A stretch of 64,000 nucleotides of DNA from Beggiatoa alba B18LD (GCF_000245015.1 NZ_JH600070.1:124001-188000), one strand, 5' to 3'. Shown: positions 9,160 to 18,690, numbered from the stretch's first letter. The notes: a model not told the origin generated them from the letters alone. A program made the numbers and translations.

Positions 9160-10311
9160 CTACAAACAAAAATGTTGAATCATTTGCTTTAAAATTCTAA
9201 GCATCGGCTGAATACGCTCAATCCCTAAATACTCATCAGGTTGATGCGCCTGCTCAATATCCCCCGCGCCTAAAATAATCGTTTCCATGCCCAACTGTTG
9301 CAAATAAGGAGCTTCCGTTCCAAACGCAACACCCACCGCGCTATGCTGTGTCAACTGCTCCGTTAAACGCACAATCTCAGCCGTTGCAGGCGTTTCCATT
9401 GCCTCAATCCCCTCAAACAACGCCCTAAAACTCACCTGCAAACCACTATCCGCCAACACCGCCCGCACACGTGCATGTAACTCTGCCCGCAACTCCTCAA
9501 TTTTCATCATCGGCAAGGGACGCAAATCGATATGCAACTCACATTCAGCACAAATCCGATTTGGATTATCCCCGCCATGAATATGTCCTAAATTCAACGT
9601 TGGCACAGGCACAAGAAAGTGCGCATTTTGATAAGTTGCCTGCAAAGACTCACGCCAACGCAACAATTCGCTTAATACCCGATACATCCCTTCTAACGCA
9701 TTATTGCCCAAAGCAGGATTACTCGAATGTCCTGACGCACCCACTAAACGAATTGCCTCCATAAAAATACCCTTATGCAAGCGCACAGGACGCAAACCTG
9801 TAGGCTCACCAATCAACGCATAACGCGCTTTCGGATACCCCAATTTAGCCAAAGCCCGCGCCCCCGCCATTGTCGACTCCTCATCAGCCGTTGCAAGCAA
9901 AATTAGCGGCTGTTTCAACTGCTTAATCGCCAACTCCTCCACCGCCTGCAAAGCAAGGGCAAAAAACGCCTTCATATCACTCGTGCCTAAGCCATACCAA
10001 CGATTATCTTTCTCCTGCAACTGAAAAGGGTCAGTTTGCCAACGCCCCAAATCAAACGGCACGGTATCCGTATGCCCTGCCAGAACCAACCCACCCGCAC
10101 CAGTGCCGAAGGTTGCGACTAAATTATACTTTTCCTGTGCAGGATTCACGGGCAAAACTTCACAACGAAATCCTAAATGCGTACACCAATCTGCTAACAA
10201 CTCAATAACAGCACGATTACTCTGGTCAAATTGCGGACTTGCAGAGCTTACAGACGGCAAAGCAATTAATTGATGCGTGAGAGAAAAAAGAGAAGGGAGC
10301 TTGAATGACAT
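9160..10311 (-). CDS. argE: Acetylornithine deacetylase
   Basis: M20 family zinc peptidase-fold enzyme that removes acetate from N-acetylornithine in arginine biosynthesis. The ATG at 10311 is preferred because AAGG lies five bases upstream and the product is then 383 residues, the E. coli ArgE length; the frame stays open to 10389. Metal and catalytic residues are visible: His80 in GHTDTVPFD, Asp112 in GTSDMKAF, Glu144/Glu145 in ADEES, and a late His in EQAHQPDEYL. GASGHSSNP and GGDNPNRIC are also ArgE-like. It is cotranscribed with the downstream gamma-carbonic anhydrase-like gene. Related DapE or ArgE-like deacylases share the fold, but motif wording and length favour ArgE. Confidence 0.93.
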   Translation of the reverse strand: MSFKLPSLFSLTHQLIALPSVSSASPQFDQSNRAVIELLADWCTHLGFRCEVLPVNPAQEKYNLVATFGTGAGGLVLAGHTDTVPFDLGRWQTDPFQLQEKDNRWYGLGTSDMKAFFALALQAVEELAIKQLKQPLILLATADEESTMAGARALAKLGYPKARYALIGEPTGLRPVRLHKGIFMEAIRLVGASGHSSNPALGNNALEGMYRVLSELLRWRESLQATYQNAHFLVPVPTLNLGHIHGGDNPNRICAECELHIDLRPLPMMKIEELRAELHARVRAVLADSGLQVSFRALFEGIEAMETPATAEIVRLTEQLTQHSAVGVAFGTEAPYLQQLGMETIILGAGDIEQAHQPDEYLGIERIQPMLRILKQMIQHFCL

Positions 10312-10440
10312 GAGAACCTTGAAAACGGTAAAAAATAGACCAATAGTGCATGATTGTTTACACTGTTGATTGTGGCGGAAGCCACCCATTGAAACAAGTT
10401 TTTATCTCGGATTTTCCATTCACTTGCAAAGGATTCACAC

Positions 10441-11019
10441 ATGGAACATAAATTACCCGAACTTCCCTACGCAATGGACGCGCTTGCCCCCCATATTTCT
10501 AAGGAAACATTAGAATTTCATTACGGCAAACATCATCAAACCTACGTCACCAATTTAAACAATCTGATTCGTGGCACTGAGTTTGAAAACGCAAGCCTTG
10601 AAGATATCGTCAAAAAATCCTCAGGCGGGGTATTTAATAACGCCGCTCAAGTGTGGAATCACACATTTTACTGGCATTGCTTAAGCCCTAAAGGTGGCAA
10701 TGAGCCAACGGGTAAACTTGCTGAAGCGATTAATAAAAACTTCAATTCTTTCACCGAGTTTAAAGAAAAATTCACCCAAACCGCGATTACAACCTTTGGT
10801 TCTGGTTGGGCGTGGTTAGTACAAAAAGCTGACGGCAGTTTAGCCCTTGTCAGCACCAGCAATGCCGCAACCCCTTTAACAACAGGCGACACCCCTTTAT
10901 TAACCTGTGACGTATGGGAACATGCTTATTATGTGGACTACCGCAATGCACGTCCTAAATACGTTGAATCCTTCTGGAATCTCGTTAACTGGGAATTTGT
11001 AGCGGGTAACTTGAAATAA
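10441..11019 (+). CDS. sodB: Iron superoxide dismutase
   Basis: A 192-residue cytoplasmic enzyme that dismutates superoxide. Iron ligands are in place: His27 in FHYGKHH, the second His in WNHTFYWHC, and the Asp and His of [24 protein letters not shown] is more typical of the iron than the manganese type. AAGGA precedes the ATG by seven bases. It is monocistronic: the preceding gene diverges and a strong hairpin terminator follows at 11068. Confidence 0.96.
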   Translation: MEHKLPELPYAMDALAPHISKETLEFHYGKHHQTYVTNLNNLIRGTEFENASLEDIVKKSSGGVFNNAAQVWNHTFYWHCLSPKGGNEPTGKLAEAINKNFNSFTEFKEKFTQTAITTFGSGWAWLVQKADGSLALVSTSNAATPLTTGDTPLLTCDVWEHAYYVDYRNARPKYVESFWNLVNWEFVAGNLK

Positions 11020-11067
11020 GTGAAATATTTCGCGGTTTATTAAATTTTTTATCAAATCGCGGTATAT

Positions 11068-11109
11068 AAAAAAGCCTTTAGGTCTATCAAACACCTAAAG
11101 GCTTTTTTT
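11068..11109. terminator. Bidirectional rho-independent terminator
   Basis: A long stem (AAAAAAGCCTTTAGGT paired with ACCTAAAGGCTTTTTTT, loop about nine bases) lies between convergent sodB and the minus-strand ATPase gene. T-runs follow the stem on both strands, so it can stop transcription from either side. Confidence 0.9.
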
Positions 11110-11136
11110 ATAACGCTTGTTTATAAAAGTTTTTTC

Positions 11137-13686
11137 CTAACTCTCTATTTTTGCATCACATCGTTGTAGTTCGATATAAATTACTTTGCCGTGTTTAAGT
11201 AACCACTGTTTAAATAATGGACAACGTAATTGCCAGCCTGTTGTTGTTTCTATAATAAAACCATGTAAGGCTAATTTATCAATTACAATAATATCATCAG
11301 GTTGCTCACCTGCTAATAATTGGAAAACGGTTTGATGACAAGTATGCTCTGTACAAAAATCTGTCCAAAAGCATTGAATAGGATAGTTTTCCCGCTCATT
11401 AACCAACTCTTGTAAAACCATTTCTACATCATTGCGGTTCATCTCGCGTCGATTAGTTTTATTCGCAAGGTCAACCAATTCTTTACACGCACGTTGTAAT
11501 AAAGCGGGATGCCCTTGGGTTTGCTCAAATAATAAATCGGTAGCTTCTTCAGTGTATTGTAAAGGTACAGGTTCTGTGATGAGTTTAATACTGGTTTTTT
11601 TATCAAAGTAATCAACAGATAAGCGTTTAGTTTGTACAAAAAACTGCGCCCAATTTGGTTGATATAATTCTGAAAGCAACGCCGCACCCGAAAATAAGAA
11701 AATCACTTTATCTTGTGCTTGAGAAAAAGCTCGCATTGCGCTGAGTAATTCATCTGCTTGTTCAGGCTGTTTTTTTAATTTCTTATGCAAAGATTCATAT
11801 TCATCTAAAGCAAGAATAATCTTTGTGCCACGAATCTCACTTGCAGCAACAAGCGCACTTTTTAATTTATTAAACGCTTCCACCCAATTTTTTGAGGGAT
11901 GCCATTCAGGGAAATCAGAAAGTTTTAATTGTGTAACCGCTTGTTGATATAAATCCTGAAAAATCGCAACGACACCCGCATTAAAATTGCCGTCTTGGCA
12001 ATCTATTTTAATCAAGGTAAAACCACTGCCGAGCATTTTCGGTAAAAAGTTTAATAAACTGGTTTTACCAACGCGACGTTGACCTTGTAATAAAAATAAG
12101 GGCAATGTCGCAGATGTATTAATGGTATAAGCAAGCGTTTCTTTAATATCATTCCGTTGCATAAAAATCGTTTTATCGTTTTCACTGTCTAACAATAAAG
12201 GCGTGCCTTCGCGGTAACAGTTGCGGGCAATGGGTTCTGCTTTTTGGGCTTCCAGCTCATCATTAGCGAGTTGTTGCGCAATGCGTTGATTTAACAAACT
12301 CAGTGCCTCGTTATAATAATGATTCCAGTCTCTTGATTCTCTTGCTGTTTGTGCGCTAAATTCATCAAATAATTGTTTAAACCGTTTTAGATGTAGCAGT
12401 TTTAAACTAATTGAGGTTTCTTGTTTATAGGTAATTAACTGTTTTTCTAATTGTTCTAAAGATTGCAACCAGTTATCTGATGGTTGATAGTTTGCTTGTT
12501 CAGTGGGAATTTTCGGTATGTTAAAAGTAGTTTCAGGAAAGTCCTTCTTTAACCAATAGCCTGTAGTGGTTGTATGGGTTAATTGTGCAACTAAACGACG
12601 TTGTAACGGGCGTGATGTTAATAAAAAATCGATAAATTCAGTGCCTAATATTGGATTTTTTTGCGCAACAGTTAGTAATTGTATATCCATTGCAGGCAAG
12701 GGAAAAAAGATAACTGCATCATGTATATAAGGGTTATCCGTCAGTGTGACTTGTTGCCGTGCGAATAATAAGTAATAAAGAAAAAATGGAATTCGTGGAA
12801 AAAAAATATAAAAACTGATGATAAATGCCAAGCCTCCTGCCAAGCCTCCTGCCAAGCCTCCTGCCAAGCCTACTGCCAAGCCGAATGCCAAGCCTACTGC
12901 CAAGCCGAATGCCAAGCCTACTGCCAAGCCTCCTGCCAAGCCTCCTGCCAAGCCTCCTGCCAAGCCTACTGCCAAGCCTACTGCCAAGCCTACTGCCAAG
13001 CCTACTGCCAAGCCTACTGCCAAGCCTACTGCCAAGCCTACTGCCAAGCCTCCTGCCAAGCCTACTGCCAAGCCTCCTGCCAAGCCTCCTGCTAAGCCTA
13101 CTGCCAAGCCTCCTGCCAAGCCGAATGCCAAGCCTCCTGCCAAGCCTCCTGCCAAGCCGAATGCCAAGCCTCCTACATAATTACCAAATAAAGAAAAAAT
13201 AAATGTCAATAAAAACCAAAGAACACCCTCTTTAAATAAAGCACTGATAAAACGTTGTAATATATGACCTGCATGCTCACCAATACTAAACAACGTCATT
13301 AATAGCCCTCCTACCACACTATTTTTAAGTATTGAAAATAGCCATGCGCTATTTATCTGGGCTGGTGATAGATTGATAAAAGGACGTAATGCCAGTAACT
13401 GTAAGCGTTCTATACTTTCTGCTTTTCCCCAAAGGTCTAAAAAAGATTCACTAAAATAAGTAGGATATACATTCGGTAAATCCCACGCCCACAGTGCCAA
13501 TGAAAAAGGGATATATAAAATAAAAAACAGTAAAACTACCCAAGAATAACTTTTTAATAAGCTAATGATTAACTGTTGTTTTGTTAACGTTTTTTCATAG
13601 TTTTCTAATAATTCGGGTTCAAATATCATCCAACGCCATAAAGTTAAACTATTGCGCGGAATTGTGGGGCGAGAAAAAGGAGACAT
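11137..13686 (-). CDS. Membrane AAA/ORC-like P-loop ATPase with a 29-unit GLAx repeat
   Basis: An 849-residue protein. Hydrophobic helices occupy the N-terminal third (about residues 45-68 and 105-170). Residues about 170-286 are 29 consecutive four-residue units Gly-Leu-Ala-X (X = Gly, Val or Phe), long enough to cross the membrane several times. The C-terminal half is a soluble ATPase: Walker A GQRRVGKTS (about 532-540), Walker B IILALDEYESL (about 618-628), a downstream sensor-like LFSGAA, then a winged-helix-like tail. AAGGA eight bases before ATG supports the start. The gene lies 16 bases downstream of a second, smaller NTPase-like gene, so the two are almost certainly cotranscribed. Role unknown; the ATPase half resembles AAA/ORC-type STAND regulators. 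I recognise no close named family for the whole protein. Confidence 0.85.
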   Translation of the reverse strand: MSPFSRPTIPRNSLTLWRWMIFEPELLENYEKTLTKQQLIISLLKSYSWVVLLFFILYIPFSLALWAWDLPNVYPTYFSESFLDLWGKAESIERLQLLALRPFINLSPAQINSAWLFSILKNSVVGGLLMTLFSIGEHAGHILQRFISALFKEGVLWFLLTFIFSLFGNYVGGLAFGLAGGLAGGLAFGLAGGLAVGLAGGLAGGLAVGLAGGLAVGLAVGLAVGLAVGLAVGLAVGLAVGLAGGLAGGLAGGLAVGLAFGLAVGLAFGLAVGLAGGLAGGLAGGLAFIISFYIFFPRIPFFLYYLLFARQQVTLTDNPYIHDAVIFFPLPAMDIQLLTVAQKNPILGTEFIDFLLTSRPLQRRLVAQLTHTTTTGYWLKKDFPETTFNIPKIPTEQANYQPSDNWLQSLEQLEKQLITYKQETSISLKLLHLKRFKQLFDEFSAQTARESRDWNHYYNEALSLLNQRIAQQLANDELEAQKAEPIARNCYREGTPLLLDSENDKTIFMQRNDIKETLAYTINTSATLPLFLLQGQRRVGKTSLLNFLPKMLGSGFTLIKIDCQDGNFNAGVVAIFQDLYQQAVTQLKLSDFPEWHPSKNWVEAFNKLKSALVAASEIRGTKIILALDEYESLHKKLKKQPEQADELLSAMRAFSQAQDKVIFLFSGAALLSELYQPNWAQFFVQTKRLSVDYFDKKTSIKLITEPVPLQYTEEATDLLFEQTQGHPALLQRACKELVDLANKTNRREMNRNDVEMVLQELVNERENYPIQCFWTDFCTEHTCHQTVFQLLAGEQPDDIIVIDKLALHGFIIETTTGWQLRCPLFKQWLLKHGKVIYIELQRCDAKIES
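12826..13178. repeat. 12-bp coding tandem repeat (about 29 copies)
   Basis: On the plus strand the unit reads CAAGCCTCCTGC, CAAGCCTACTGC or CAAGCCGAATGC, repeated without interruption. Because 12 is a multiple of three it stays in frame on the minus strand, and the third position sets X = Gly, Val or Phe in the encoded GLAX units. Units are nearly identical at DNA level (one unit has GCTAAG instead of GCCAAG), which points to recent expansion. It also leaves long open frames on the plus strand that are not genes. Confidence 0.95.
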
Positions 13687-13702
13687 GGTTGATATTCCTT
13701 AA

Positions 13703-14590
13703 TTAGTTTTTATTGTTTTTCCAAAGGCTATCTTTCAATCCTTTGAGTGAATTGATTAATGGCAATACAAAGCGGAGTTTTTTGACCTGAAAAAACAAAA
13801 ATTGTGCAGCATAAGCCAGTTTAGAAACTATTTTATCAATCCAATGAGTGAGCGGCGTTTTCGTATTTTGTTTAAAAGAATTCTTCCACTGTTCAATCCA
13901 TTCAGTTAGTCCGTCATCATCAATTTGTTCTAAACAGGCTAAGTCAGGTTTTATATGCACTAAAAAAGCATATGGATACATATGTTTTTCAATATAAACA
14001 CACAGCACTTGTTGTGCTTTTTTAGACAATTTTTGATTAATCTCGCTTAATGTCGCCAAAATTTTCTTTTGTCCAAAATGATGTTTTTTTATTTCAATAC
14101 GGGTGGGAATATCTAAATTTGACGGTCCAGCATGTTGACCCAAATAAAAACTACTTTGGTTATACCGCTCACGAGTTGCACAGACTAATTGAATTCTTCC
14201 CCTATTTTTTAAGGCGTTTAAATTGTCTAAAAAATCTAATTGATAGGCTGCATCTAATTCAACAGTATCCATTAATGCATCAAAGTTTTCTAAGAGTAAA
14301 AAAACTTGTTTTGGTTGTTGTTCTAACGCATTAACAATATCTCCCCACGATTGAGCCGTTATATTTTGACTTCCTGCTTGCGCCGACATTGCTTGTAAAA
14401 AACTGACGTATCGATTACGGCAAGTCTTCATATTAACTAATAATACAAGTGTATTATCAGGTGGATAGCTTTTAATGTCCTGTAAAACTCGTTCTCGTCC
14501 GTATTCAGCAAAGCCACATAAATTAACAGCATGATGTTGATTCAGTTCTTTAATCATCAATTCTGTTAATTCATGAAATAAATAAGCCAT
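13703..14590 (-). CDS. STAND-like NTPase homologue with degenerate P-loop
   Basis: A 295-residue protein that reads like an AAA/STAND ATPase core that has lost its P-loop. NLCGFAEYGRERV sits where a Walker A would be, without the Lys-Ser/Thr. The following strand VFLLLENFDAL resembles a Walker B with Glu-Asn replacing the acidic pair, and IQLVCATRERY resembles a sensor 1 strand. Basic, partly hydrophobic C-terminus. It is the first gene of a two-gene unit with the GLAx membrane ATPase 16 bases downstream, and a GGGGGG ribosome site precedes its ATG. A regulatory or adaptor subunit for the active ATPase is plausible. This is inference from context; no family name is assigned. Confidence 0.68.
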   Translation of the reverse strand: MAYLFHELTELMIKELNQHHAVNLCGFAEYGRERVLQDIKSYPPDNTLVLLVNMKTCRNRYVSFLQAMSAQAGSQNITAQSWGDIVNALEQQPKQVFLLLENFDALMDTVELDAAYQLDFLDNLNALKNRGRIQLVCATRERYNQSSFYLGQHAGPSNLDIPTRIEIKKHHFGQKKILATLSEINQKLSKKAQQVLCVYIEKHMYPYAFLVHIKPDLACLEQIDDDGLTEWIEQWKNSFKQNTKTPLTHWIDKIVSKLAYAAQFLFFQVKKLRFVLPLINSLKGLKDSLWKNNKN

Positions 14591-14639
14591 GATATTCCCC
14601 CCAAAAAACCATCAATTAATGGATAAGCTAACCTGATGA

Positions 14640-14722
14640 AAAAAGAGAGTAACCTCTGCTAGTCTTTCGCGTGTTCCGACAAACCTACTAGGGTTTAAAA
14701 ACCTAGTAACGCGAGTACGGCG
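14640..14722. repeat. Degenerate family A repeat
   Basis: Recognisable pieces in order: AACCTGATG, a damaged AGACCTGCTAGG hairpin (CTACTAGGGTTTAAAAACCTAGTA), CGAGTACGGCGAGTTTCTTTTAATAAAGACAAGAGCTTG. These correspond to family A outer arms and hairpin with many substitutions, so this looks like an old copy. Confidence 0.5.
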
Positions 14723-14753
14723 AGTTTCTTTTAATAAAGACAAGAGCTTGAAT

Positions 14754-14864
14754 GTTGTAGGGTGGAATAGCGTAGCGTATTCCACCTTGAAATTCTGCAA
14801 CAACTGAGCAAAAACAGATTATAAATCGTATGGTGGAATACGCTTTGCTATTCCACCCTACATT
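14754..14864. repeat. Family C paired palindromes (GGTGGAATA)
   Basis: Two REP-like palindromes, GTAGGGTGGAATAGCG..CGTATTCCACC at about 14757-14786 and TGGTGGAATACGC..GCTATTCCACCCTAC at about 14831-14862, lie in inverse order about 45 bases apart. Each folds on itself and the pair also folds together. A decayed relative is at about 36062-36090. Similar GTAGGGTG palindromes are common in many bacterial genomes. Confidence 0.75.
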
Positions 14865-14910
14865 TTTTAGTTGAAAATTCTAAACGGTTTTCGCCACTCG
14901 CCGAACTAGC

Positions 14911-14986
14911 GTTAATTTAAATTTAGGACTAGCAGTCCTCACAGGACTGCCAGTCCTTCGTGTCGTTTTATAGTGCGTTTACTTAG
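14911..14986. repeat. Family B palindromic repeat
   Basis: GGACTAGCAGTCCT and AGGACTGCCAGTCCT flank a short loop, followed by the family right end TTTTATAGTGCGTTTACTTAG. The left end is partly lost compared with the copy at 2264-2353. Confidence 0.75.
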
Positions 14987-14989
14987 TTT

Positions 14990-15210
14990 AACCTGAGTTC
15001 GGCAAGTTTCTTTTAAAAAGACAACAGCTTGTCTGAATCAGAATTTTCAGAATTAAAAAGACAAGAAAATTAAAAGAATAAAAAATTATGTTTTTAATTC
15101 TGCTAATTCTGAAAATTCTGTTAATTCTGATTCAGACAAAAAAAGACCTGCTAGGTTTTCAAAACCTAGCAGGTCTCTGTTTTGTTTTATAAAACTTCGT
15201 CGAGAGTTAA
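14990..15210. repeat. Family A composite palindromic repeat, copy 1
   Basis: Order: outer arm AACCTGAGTTCGGCAAG, TTTCTTTTAAAAAGACAACAG linker, inner arm GTCTGAATCAGAATT, AT-rich middle, inner arm AATTCTGATTCAGAC, hairpin AGACCTGCTAGGTTTT/AAAACCTAGCAGGTCT, and a decayed right outer arm. It lies directly after the stop of the minus-strand DUF255 gene. Confidence 0.8.
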
Positions 15211-15213
15211 TCA

Positions 15214-17316
15214 CTAACCCATCTCATACGCCTGCAACGCTTCTTCTAACGCCGTTAAACTGTGAATTGGCGCACTACATTGATAACCATGACAAATATA
15301 AGCAACTGCTTCGCCTTGTGGCTTGCAATTAGCTAAAACGCCCGTTAATGGTTCGCTTAAATGGTTTGGAATCGCAAAGCATAAACGTTGGGGCGCGTAA
15401 TCATGCTGACAAACTGCTTGCCATTCGGCTAAATGTTTCGCATCAGCACGAATAATAATGAGTTGTGGCGGAAATAAATAATCTTCTACCGCTAACAATA
15501 ACGTATTGTGAGCATATGCAATTTGTTCAATCGCAGGTAATGCAATGTTGACAGTCCGCGCAGCAGCGCGTAAATACTCATCATTGCCCAATAAATGCCC
15601 TAATCGCCCTAAAACAACTGCCGCAACACCATTGCCAGAAGGAATTGCTTCATCGGCTAACGGTTTTAAACGCGCAATCAGTTGTTCATGATGATTTCCT
15701 GTGAAAAAGAATCCGCCTTTTTCTTTATCTTCAAACTCATGTAGTAAAACATCGACCAACTCTAACATAAATGCATAATCGCTGTTATTCCAACGACATT
15801 GCAACAATGTCAGGATGCCTTCAATTAAAAACGCATAATCGTCTAAATAAGCATTTAAATGTGCTTTACCGTCTTTATAAGTGGCTAATAATTTGCCATT
15901 TTTCCATAAAGTACTACGGATGAAATTTAAAGATTGTTCAGCCGCGTGAATATAATCCGTGCGTTTAAAAATTCGTCCTGCGGTTGCAAGGGCTTTAATC
16001 ATCATGCCATTCCAAGCGGTTAAGATTTTTTCATCCCGTTGTGGGTGAACGCGCTGTTCACGGGCTTGAAAAAGAATCGCAAGGGCTTTGTCTAAACGGG
16101 CATTGACTTCTTCTAGGGATAAATCAAATTTTACTGCGACTGCTTCACGGTCATGCCAACCGAATAAATGCCAATGTGTTTCTTCAAAATTGGCAGGGCG
16201 GTTTAAACCAAATTGATAGGCAAATGGCGCGTATAGTTCAGGCGACAATAAGCCCTTGATTTCTTCAGGTGTCCAGACATAAAATTTACCTTCCACACCT
16301 TCTGAATCGGCATCTAAGGTGGAATAAAAACCGCCTTCGGACAATTGCATTTCGCGTAAAACCCAATCCGCTGTTGCCTGCGCAACCTGTTTATATAATG
16401 GGATTTTTGCCAGTTGCCACGCTTCGCTGTAAATGGTTAAAAATGGCGCGTTGTCATACAGCATTTTTTCAAAATGCGGAATCATCCAATAATCGTCGAC
16501 AGAGTAGCGACAAAAGCCCCCGCCAACTTGGTCATAAATCCCGCCTAATGCCATGCGTGTGAGGGTGTGCATGGCAATTTGTAATCCATCTTCATCAGGA
16601 TTTTCTTGATGTGCCGTAATGTGATAGTGATGAAATAATCGCTCGACATTGGTTAAATGGGGGAATTTCGGAGCTTTACTGAATCCACCCCATTCACTGT
16701 CAAAACTTTGCTCGATTTGTTGGCGAGCTGTATTGAGCAATTCAGGGCTAATGGTGGTTATGCTAACCCCTTCAGTGCGGGGGGTATCATGATATTCAAT
16801 TGCTTGGGCAAGTTGTTGGCATTGTTCAACAATACCATGACGATTTTGTCGATAGAATTCGGCGACGCGGTAAAGAATATTTTTAAATGCGGGTAAATTA
16901 AAACGGGGTTCTTTTGGGAAATATGTCCCGCCGAAAAAAGGATAATGCGCGTCAGGGGTTAAAAACATGGTTAAGGGCCAACCGCCAGCGCGACGGGTTA
17001 GGATTTGGTGCGCCATTTGATAAATTTTATCGAGGTCGGGACGTTCTTCGCGGTCAACTTTAATATTGATGAATAATTCATTCATTACTTGCGCGGTTTC
17101 TGGGTCTTCAAAAGATTCATGTGCCATGACATGACACCAATGACAAGCGGAATACCCCACGGATAATAAAATGGGTTTATCTTGTTCACGTGCTAAACGC
17201 AGGGCTTCTTCTCCCCATGGATACCAATGTACAGGATTATTTGCATGTTGTTGTAAGTAGGGACTGGTTTCGTGAATGAGGGCGTTGCTATGAACGGTCT
17301 CTGATGTAGCAGACAT
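15214..17316 (-). CDS. DUF255 thioredoxin-domain protein (YyaL/SPATA20 family)
   Basis: A 700-residue cytoplasmic protein with an N-terminal thioredoxin-like domain (about 5-170) carrying the active-site-like motif CHWC at 58-61 in [15 protein letters not shown], followed by a long alpha/alpha-barrel region resembling N-acylglucosamine epimerase/glycoside hydrolase folds ([40 protein letters not shown]). These blocks are diagnostic of the YyaL/SPATA20 family. The biochemical activity of the family is unsettled. AGGAG seven bases before the ATG supports the start; 55 bases upstream is the glycosyltransferase gene on the same strand. Confidence 0.92.
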   Translation of the reverse strand: MSATSETVHSNALIHETSPYLQQHANNPVHWYPWGEEALRLAREQDKPILLSVGYSACHWCHVMAHESFEDPETAQVMNELFINIKVDREERPDLDKIYQMAHQILTRRAGGWPLTMFLTPDAHYPFFGGTYFPKEPRFNLPAFKNILYRVAEFYRQNRHGIVEQCQQLAQAIEYHDTPRTEGVSITTISPELLNTARQQIEQSFDSEWGGFSKAPKFPHLTNVERLFHHYHITAHQENPDEDGLQIAMHTLTRMALGGIYDQVGGGFCRYSVDDYWMIPHFEKMLYDNAPFLTIYSEAWQLAKIPLYKQVAQATADWVLREMQLSEGGFYSTLDADSEGVEGKFYVWTPEEIKGLLSPELYAPFAYQFGLNRPANFEETHWHLFGWHDREAVAVKFDLSLEEVNARLDKALAILFQAREQRVHPQRDEKILTAWNGMMIKALATAGRIFKRTDYIHAAEQSLNFIRSTLWKNGKLLATYKDGKAHLNAYLDDYAFLIEGILTLLQCRWNNSDYAFMLELVDVLLHEFEDKEKGGFFFTGNHHEQLIARLKPLADEAIPSGNGVAAVVLGRLGHLLGNDEYLRAAARTVNIALPAIEQIAYAHNTLLLAVEDYLFPPQLIIIRADAKHLAEWQAVCQHDYAPQRLCFAIPNHLSEPLTGVLANCKPQGEAVAYICHGYQCSAPIHSLTALEEALQAYEMG

Positions 17317-17371
17317 GAAAAGCTCCTGAGTAAATTGGCTTAAATATCAATAGTCAAAAAGGCTGATAGAA

Positions 17372-18328
17372 TCACAACGCATCATCATGTTGTTGATTTT
17401 GCATTGTGCTTTTACGCCAATTAATTAAATAGTGTGGACGACATTTTACTTCATCGTAAATTTTAGCAATATAAACGCCGATTAATCCTAGTGCTATCAT
17501 TAAGATACTGCTCATGAAGAAAATGAGTAGGATAACGGTTGTAAAGCCACCAATGGCACTGCCCATAAATTTTTTATACAGGGCAATTCCGCTGATGAGT
17601 AAACCAACGCAGAAACTGAGTACGCCTAGAAAGGTGACGAGATATAGTAGGGTGGATGAAAATGCCATGATGGCGGTGAATGAGTATTTTAAGAGTTTTA
17701 ACCGTGACCATGTACTTGTCCCGTGTTGGCGAGCGGGGACAGTAAACGGTAGTTGTGCTGATGTAAAACCCATCCATTGCACCATGCCGCGAAAAAAGCG
17801 ATTGCGTTCTGGTAAATCACAGTAGGTATGGACAACGGTTTTATCGAGTAGTTTGAAATCGCTGTGATTTTTTAGCTCTAAATTAGATAATAGGCTGAAA
17901 ATAAAATAAAAACTGTTTGCTAACCAGCGACTAAACCATGTTTCTTGTCCGCGTTCTACTTTGTAGCCTTCCACCACTTGTAAACCTTGTGTCCATAATT
18001 GCACCATTTGCGGGATTAATTCGGGCGGGTGTTGTAAATCACTGTCCATGACAATGACCGCGTCTGCATGGCGACTGTGTTGTAAACCTGCATAAATAGC
18101 GGCTTCTTTGCCAAAATTACGATTTAGGCATAAAACTGATAAGTGGGGGTAAGTTGGTTGTAATACTTGTAAGGTGGTCACGGTTGCGTCGGTTGAGCCG
18201 TCATCCACGATTAAGATATGCCAGTCAATATGGGGCTGGTGGGTGAGACTTTCGACAATGATGGGGAGGTGTTTATCTATCGCAAGGGCTTCGTTAAAGA
18301 CAGGAATAACAAGGGTTATTTTTTTCAT
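17372..18328 (-). CDS. Family 2 glycosyltransferase, GtrB/DPM1-like
   Basis: A 318-residue membrane glycosyltransferase. The catalytic GT-A domain (about 1-220) shows PVFNEA, VDDGSTDAT and the metal-binding DSDLQHPPE, and two C-terminal helices (about 228-255 and 265-292) anchor it. This matches bactoprenol- or dolichol-phosphate glucosyl/mannosyl transferases such as GtrB and ArnC, which load a sugar onto a lipid carrier. Sugar and carrier cannot be read from sequence. No strong ribosome site precedes the ATG. It may be cotranscribed with the downstream DUF255 gene. No flippase gene (GtrA) adjoins it. Confidence 0.88.
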   Translation of the reverse strand: MKKITLVIPVFNEALAIDKHLPIIVESLTHQPHIDWHILIVDDGSTDATVTTLQVLQPTYPHLSVLCLNRNFGKEAAIYAGLQHSRHADAVIVMDSDLQHPPELIPQMVQLWTQGLQVVEGYKVERGQETWFSRWLANSFYFIFSLLSNLELKNHSDFKLLDKTVVHTYCDLPERNRFFRGMVQWMGFTSAQLPFTVPARQHGTSTWSRLKLLKYSFTAIMAFSSTLLYLVTFLGVLSFCVGLLISGIALYKKFMGSAIGGFTTVILLIFFMSSILMIALGLIGVYIAKIYDEVKCRPHYLINWRKSTMQNQQHDDAL

Positions 18329-18473
18329 AAATCAAATTAATTTTAATTGTTTTCTAATCAATAATGCTTGATAGCTTATTGTTATCCCTATCACTTGTAA
18401 AACGATAAATCTGTCTTTTATCAATATTTGTTTTTAGCGGATGTTTAAGAATTGGAAACATAAGGGTATAGAC

Positions 18474-18503
18474 TTGACAATTTACCCTATTTGCAGGCAT
18501 TAT
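18474..18503 (+). promoter_or_regulatory. Sigma70-type promoter for the EamA leader
   Basis: A perfect -35 TTGACA at 18474-18479 and a CATTAT -10 at 18498-18503 are separated by 18 bases. Predicted transcription start is around 18510, just before a 17-codon leader frame. Confidence 0.6.
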
Positions 18504-18509
18504 CGCGCA

Positions 18510-18690
18510 CCATGAATACTTTTACTTTGAAACACACAAAACGCCGTTGGCTTGCTGCTCTGTGAGTAGCGACGCTCGCGTGCGTCTGTGTGCAACAAGA
18601 AAAGCGTATTTCATAATGATGTAAGCCCATAAAGTTTAAACATCGGCAGAAGCCACAGACTCACAAGGTCTGTGGCTTTTTTGCTTTTTA
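18510..18690 (+). promoter_or_regulatory. Candidate transcription attenuator in the EamA gene leader
   Basis: A short frame at 18512-18565 encodes MNTFTLKHTKRRWLAAL. Downstream, GTCTGTG at 18584-18590 is complementary to CACAGAC at 18654-18660, which is also the left arm of a perfect 10-bp terminator stem (18651-18682) placed before the coding start. The same GTCTGTGTG can instead pair with the ACACAC region inside the leader frame. These mutually exclusive pairings are the layout of ribosome-controlled attenuation. The leader has Arg-Arg-Trp but no long run of one amino acid, so the sensed signal is not obvious. Confidence 0.45.
18651..18682 (+). terminator. Strong intrinsic terminator upstream of the EamA gene
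   Basis: AGCCACAGAC and GTCTGTGGCT form a perfect 10-bp stem with a seven-base loop, followed by six T. It sits before the ribosome site of the next gene rather than after a gene, so it should stop most transcripts from the 18474 promoter unless prevented. Confidence 0.88.

Noticed and set aside
12826-13178. Array of short repeats as a possible CRISPR
   Set aside because: Units are contiguous 12-mers without spacers and lie inside a coding frame.
12818-13202. Long plus-strand frames encoding AKPP/AKPT and LLPS repeats
   Set aside because: They are by-products of a 12-bp repeat, which stays open in several frames. The minus-strand frame has a ribosome site, flanking membrane helices and a Walker ATPase, so it is the gene.
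14612-14803. 63-codon minus-strand frame
   Set aside because: It lies across decayed family A and family C repeats and has no protein-like character.
14754-14864. Paired GGTGGAATA palindromes as a new system
   Set aside because: Similar GTAGGGTG palindromes are widespread in bacterial genomes; listed as a repeat only.
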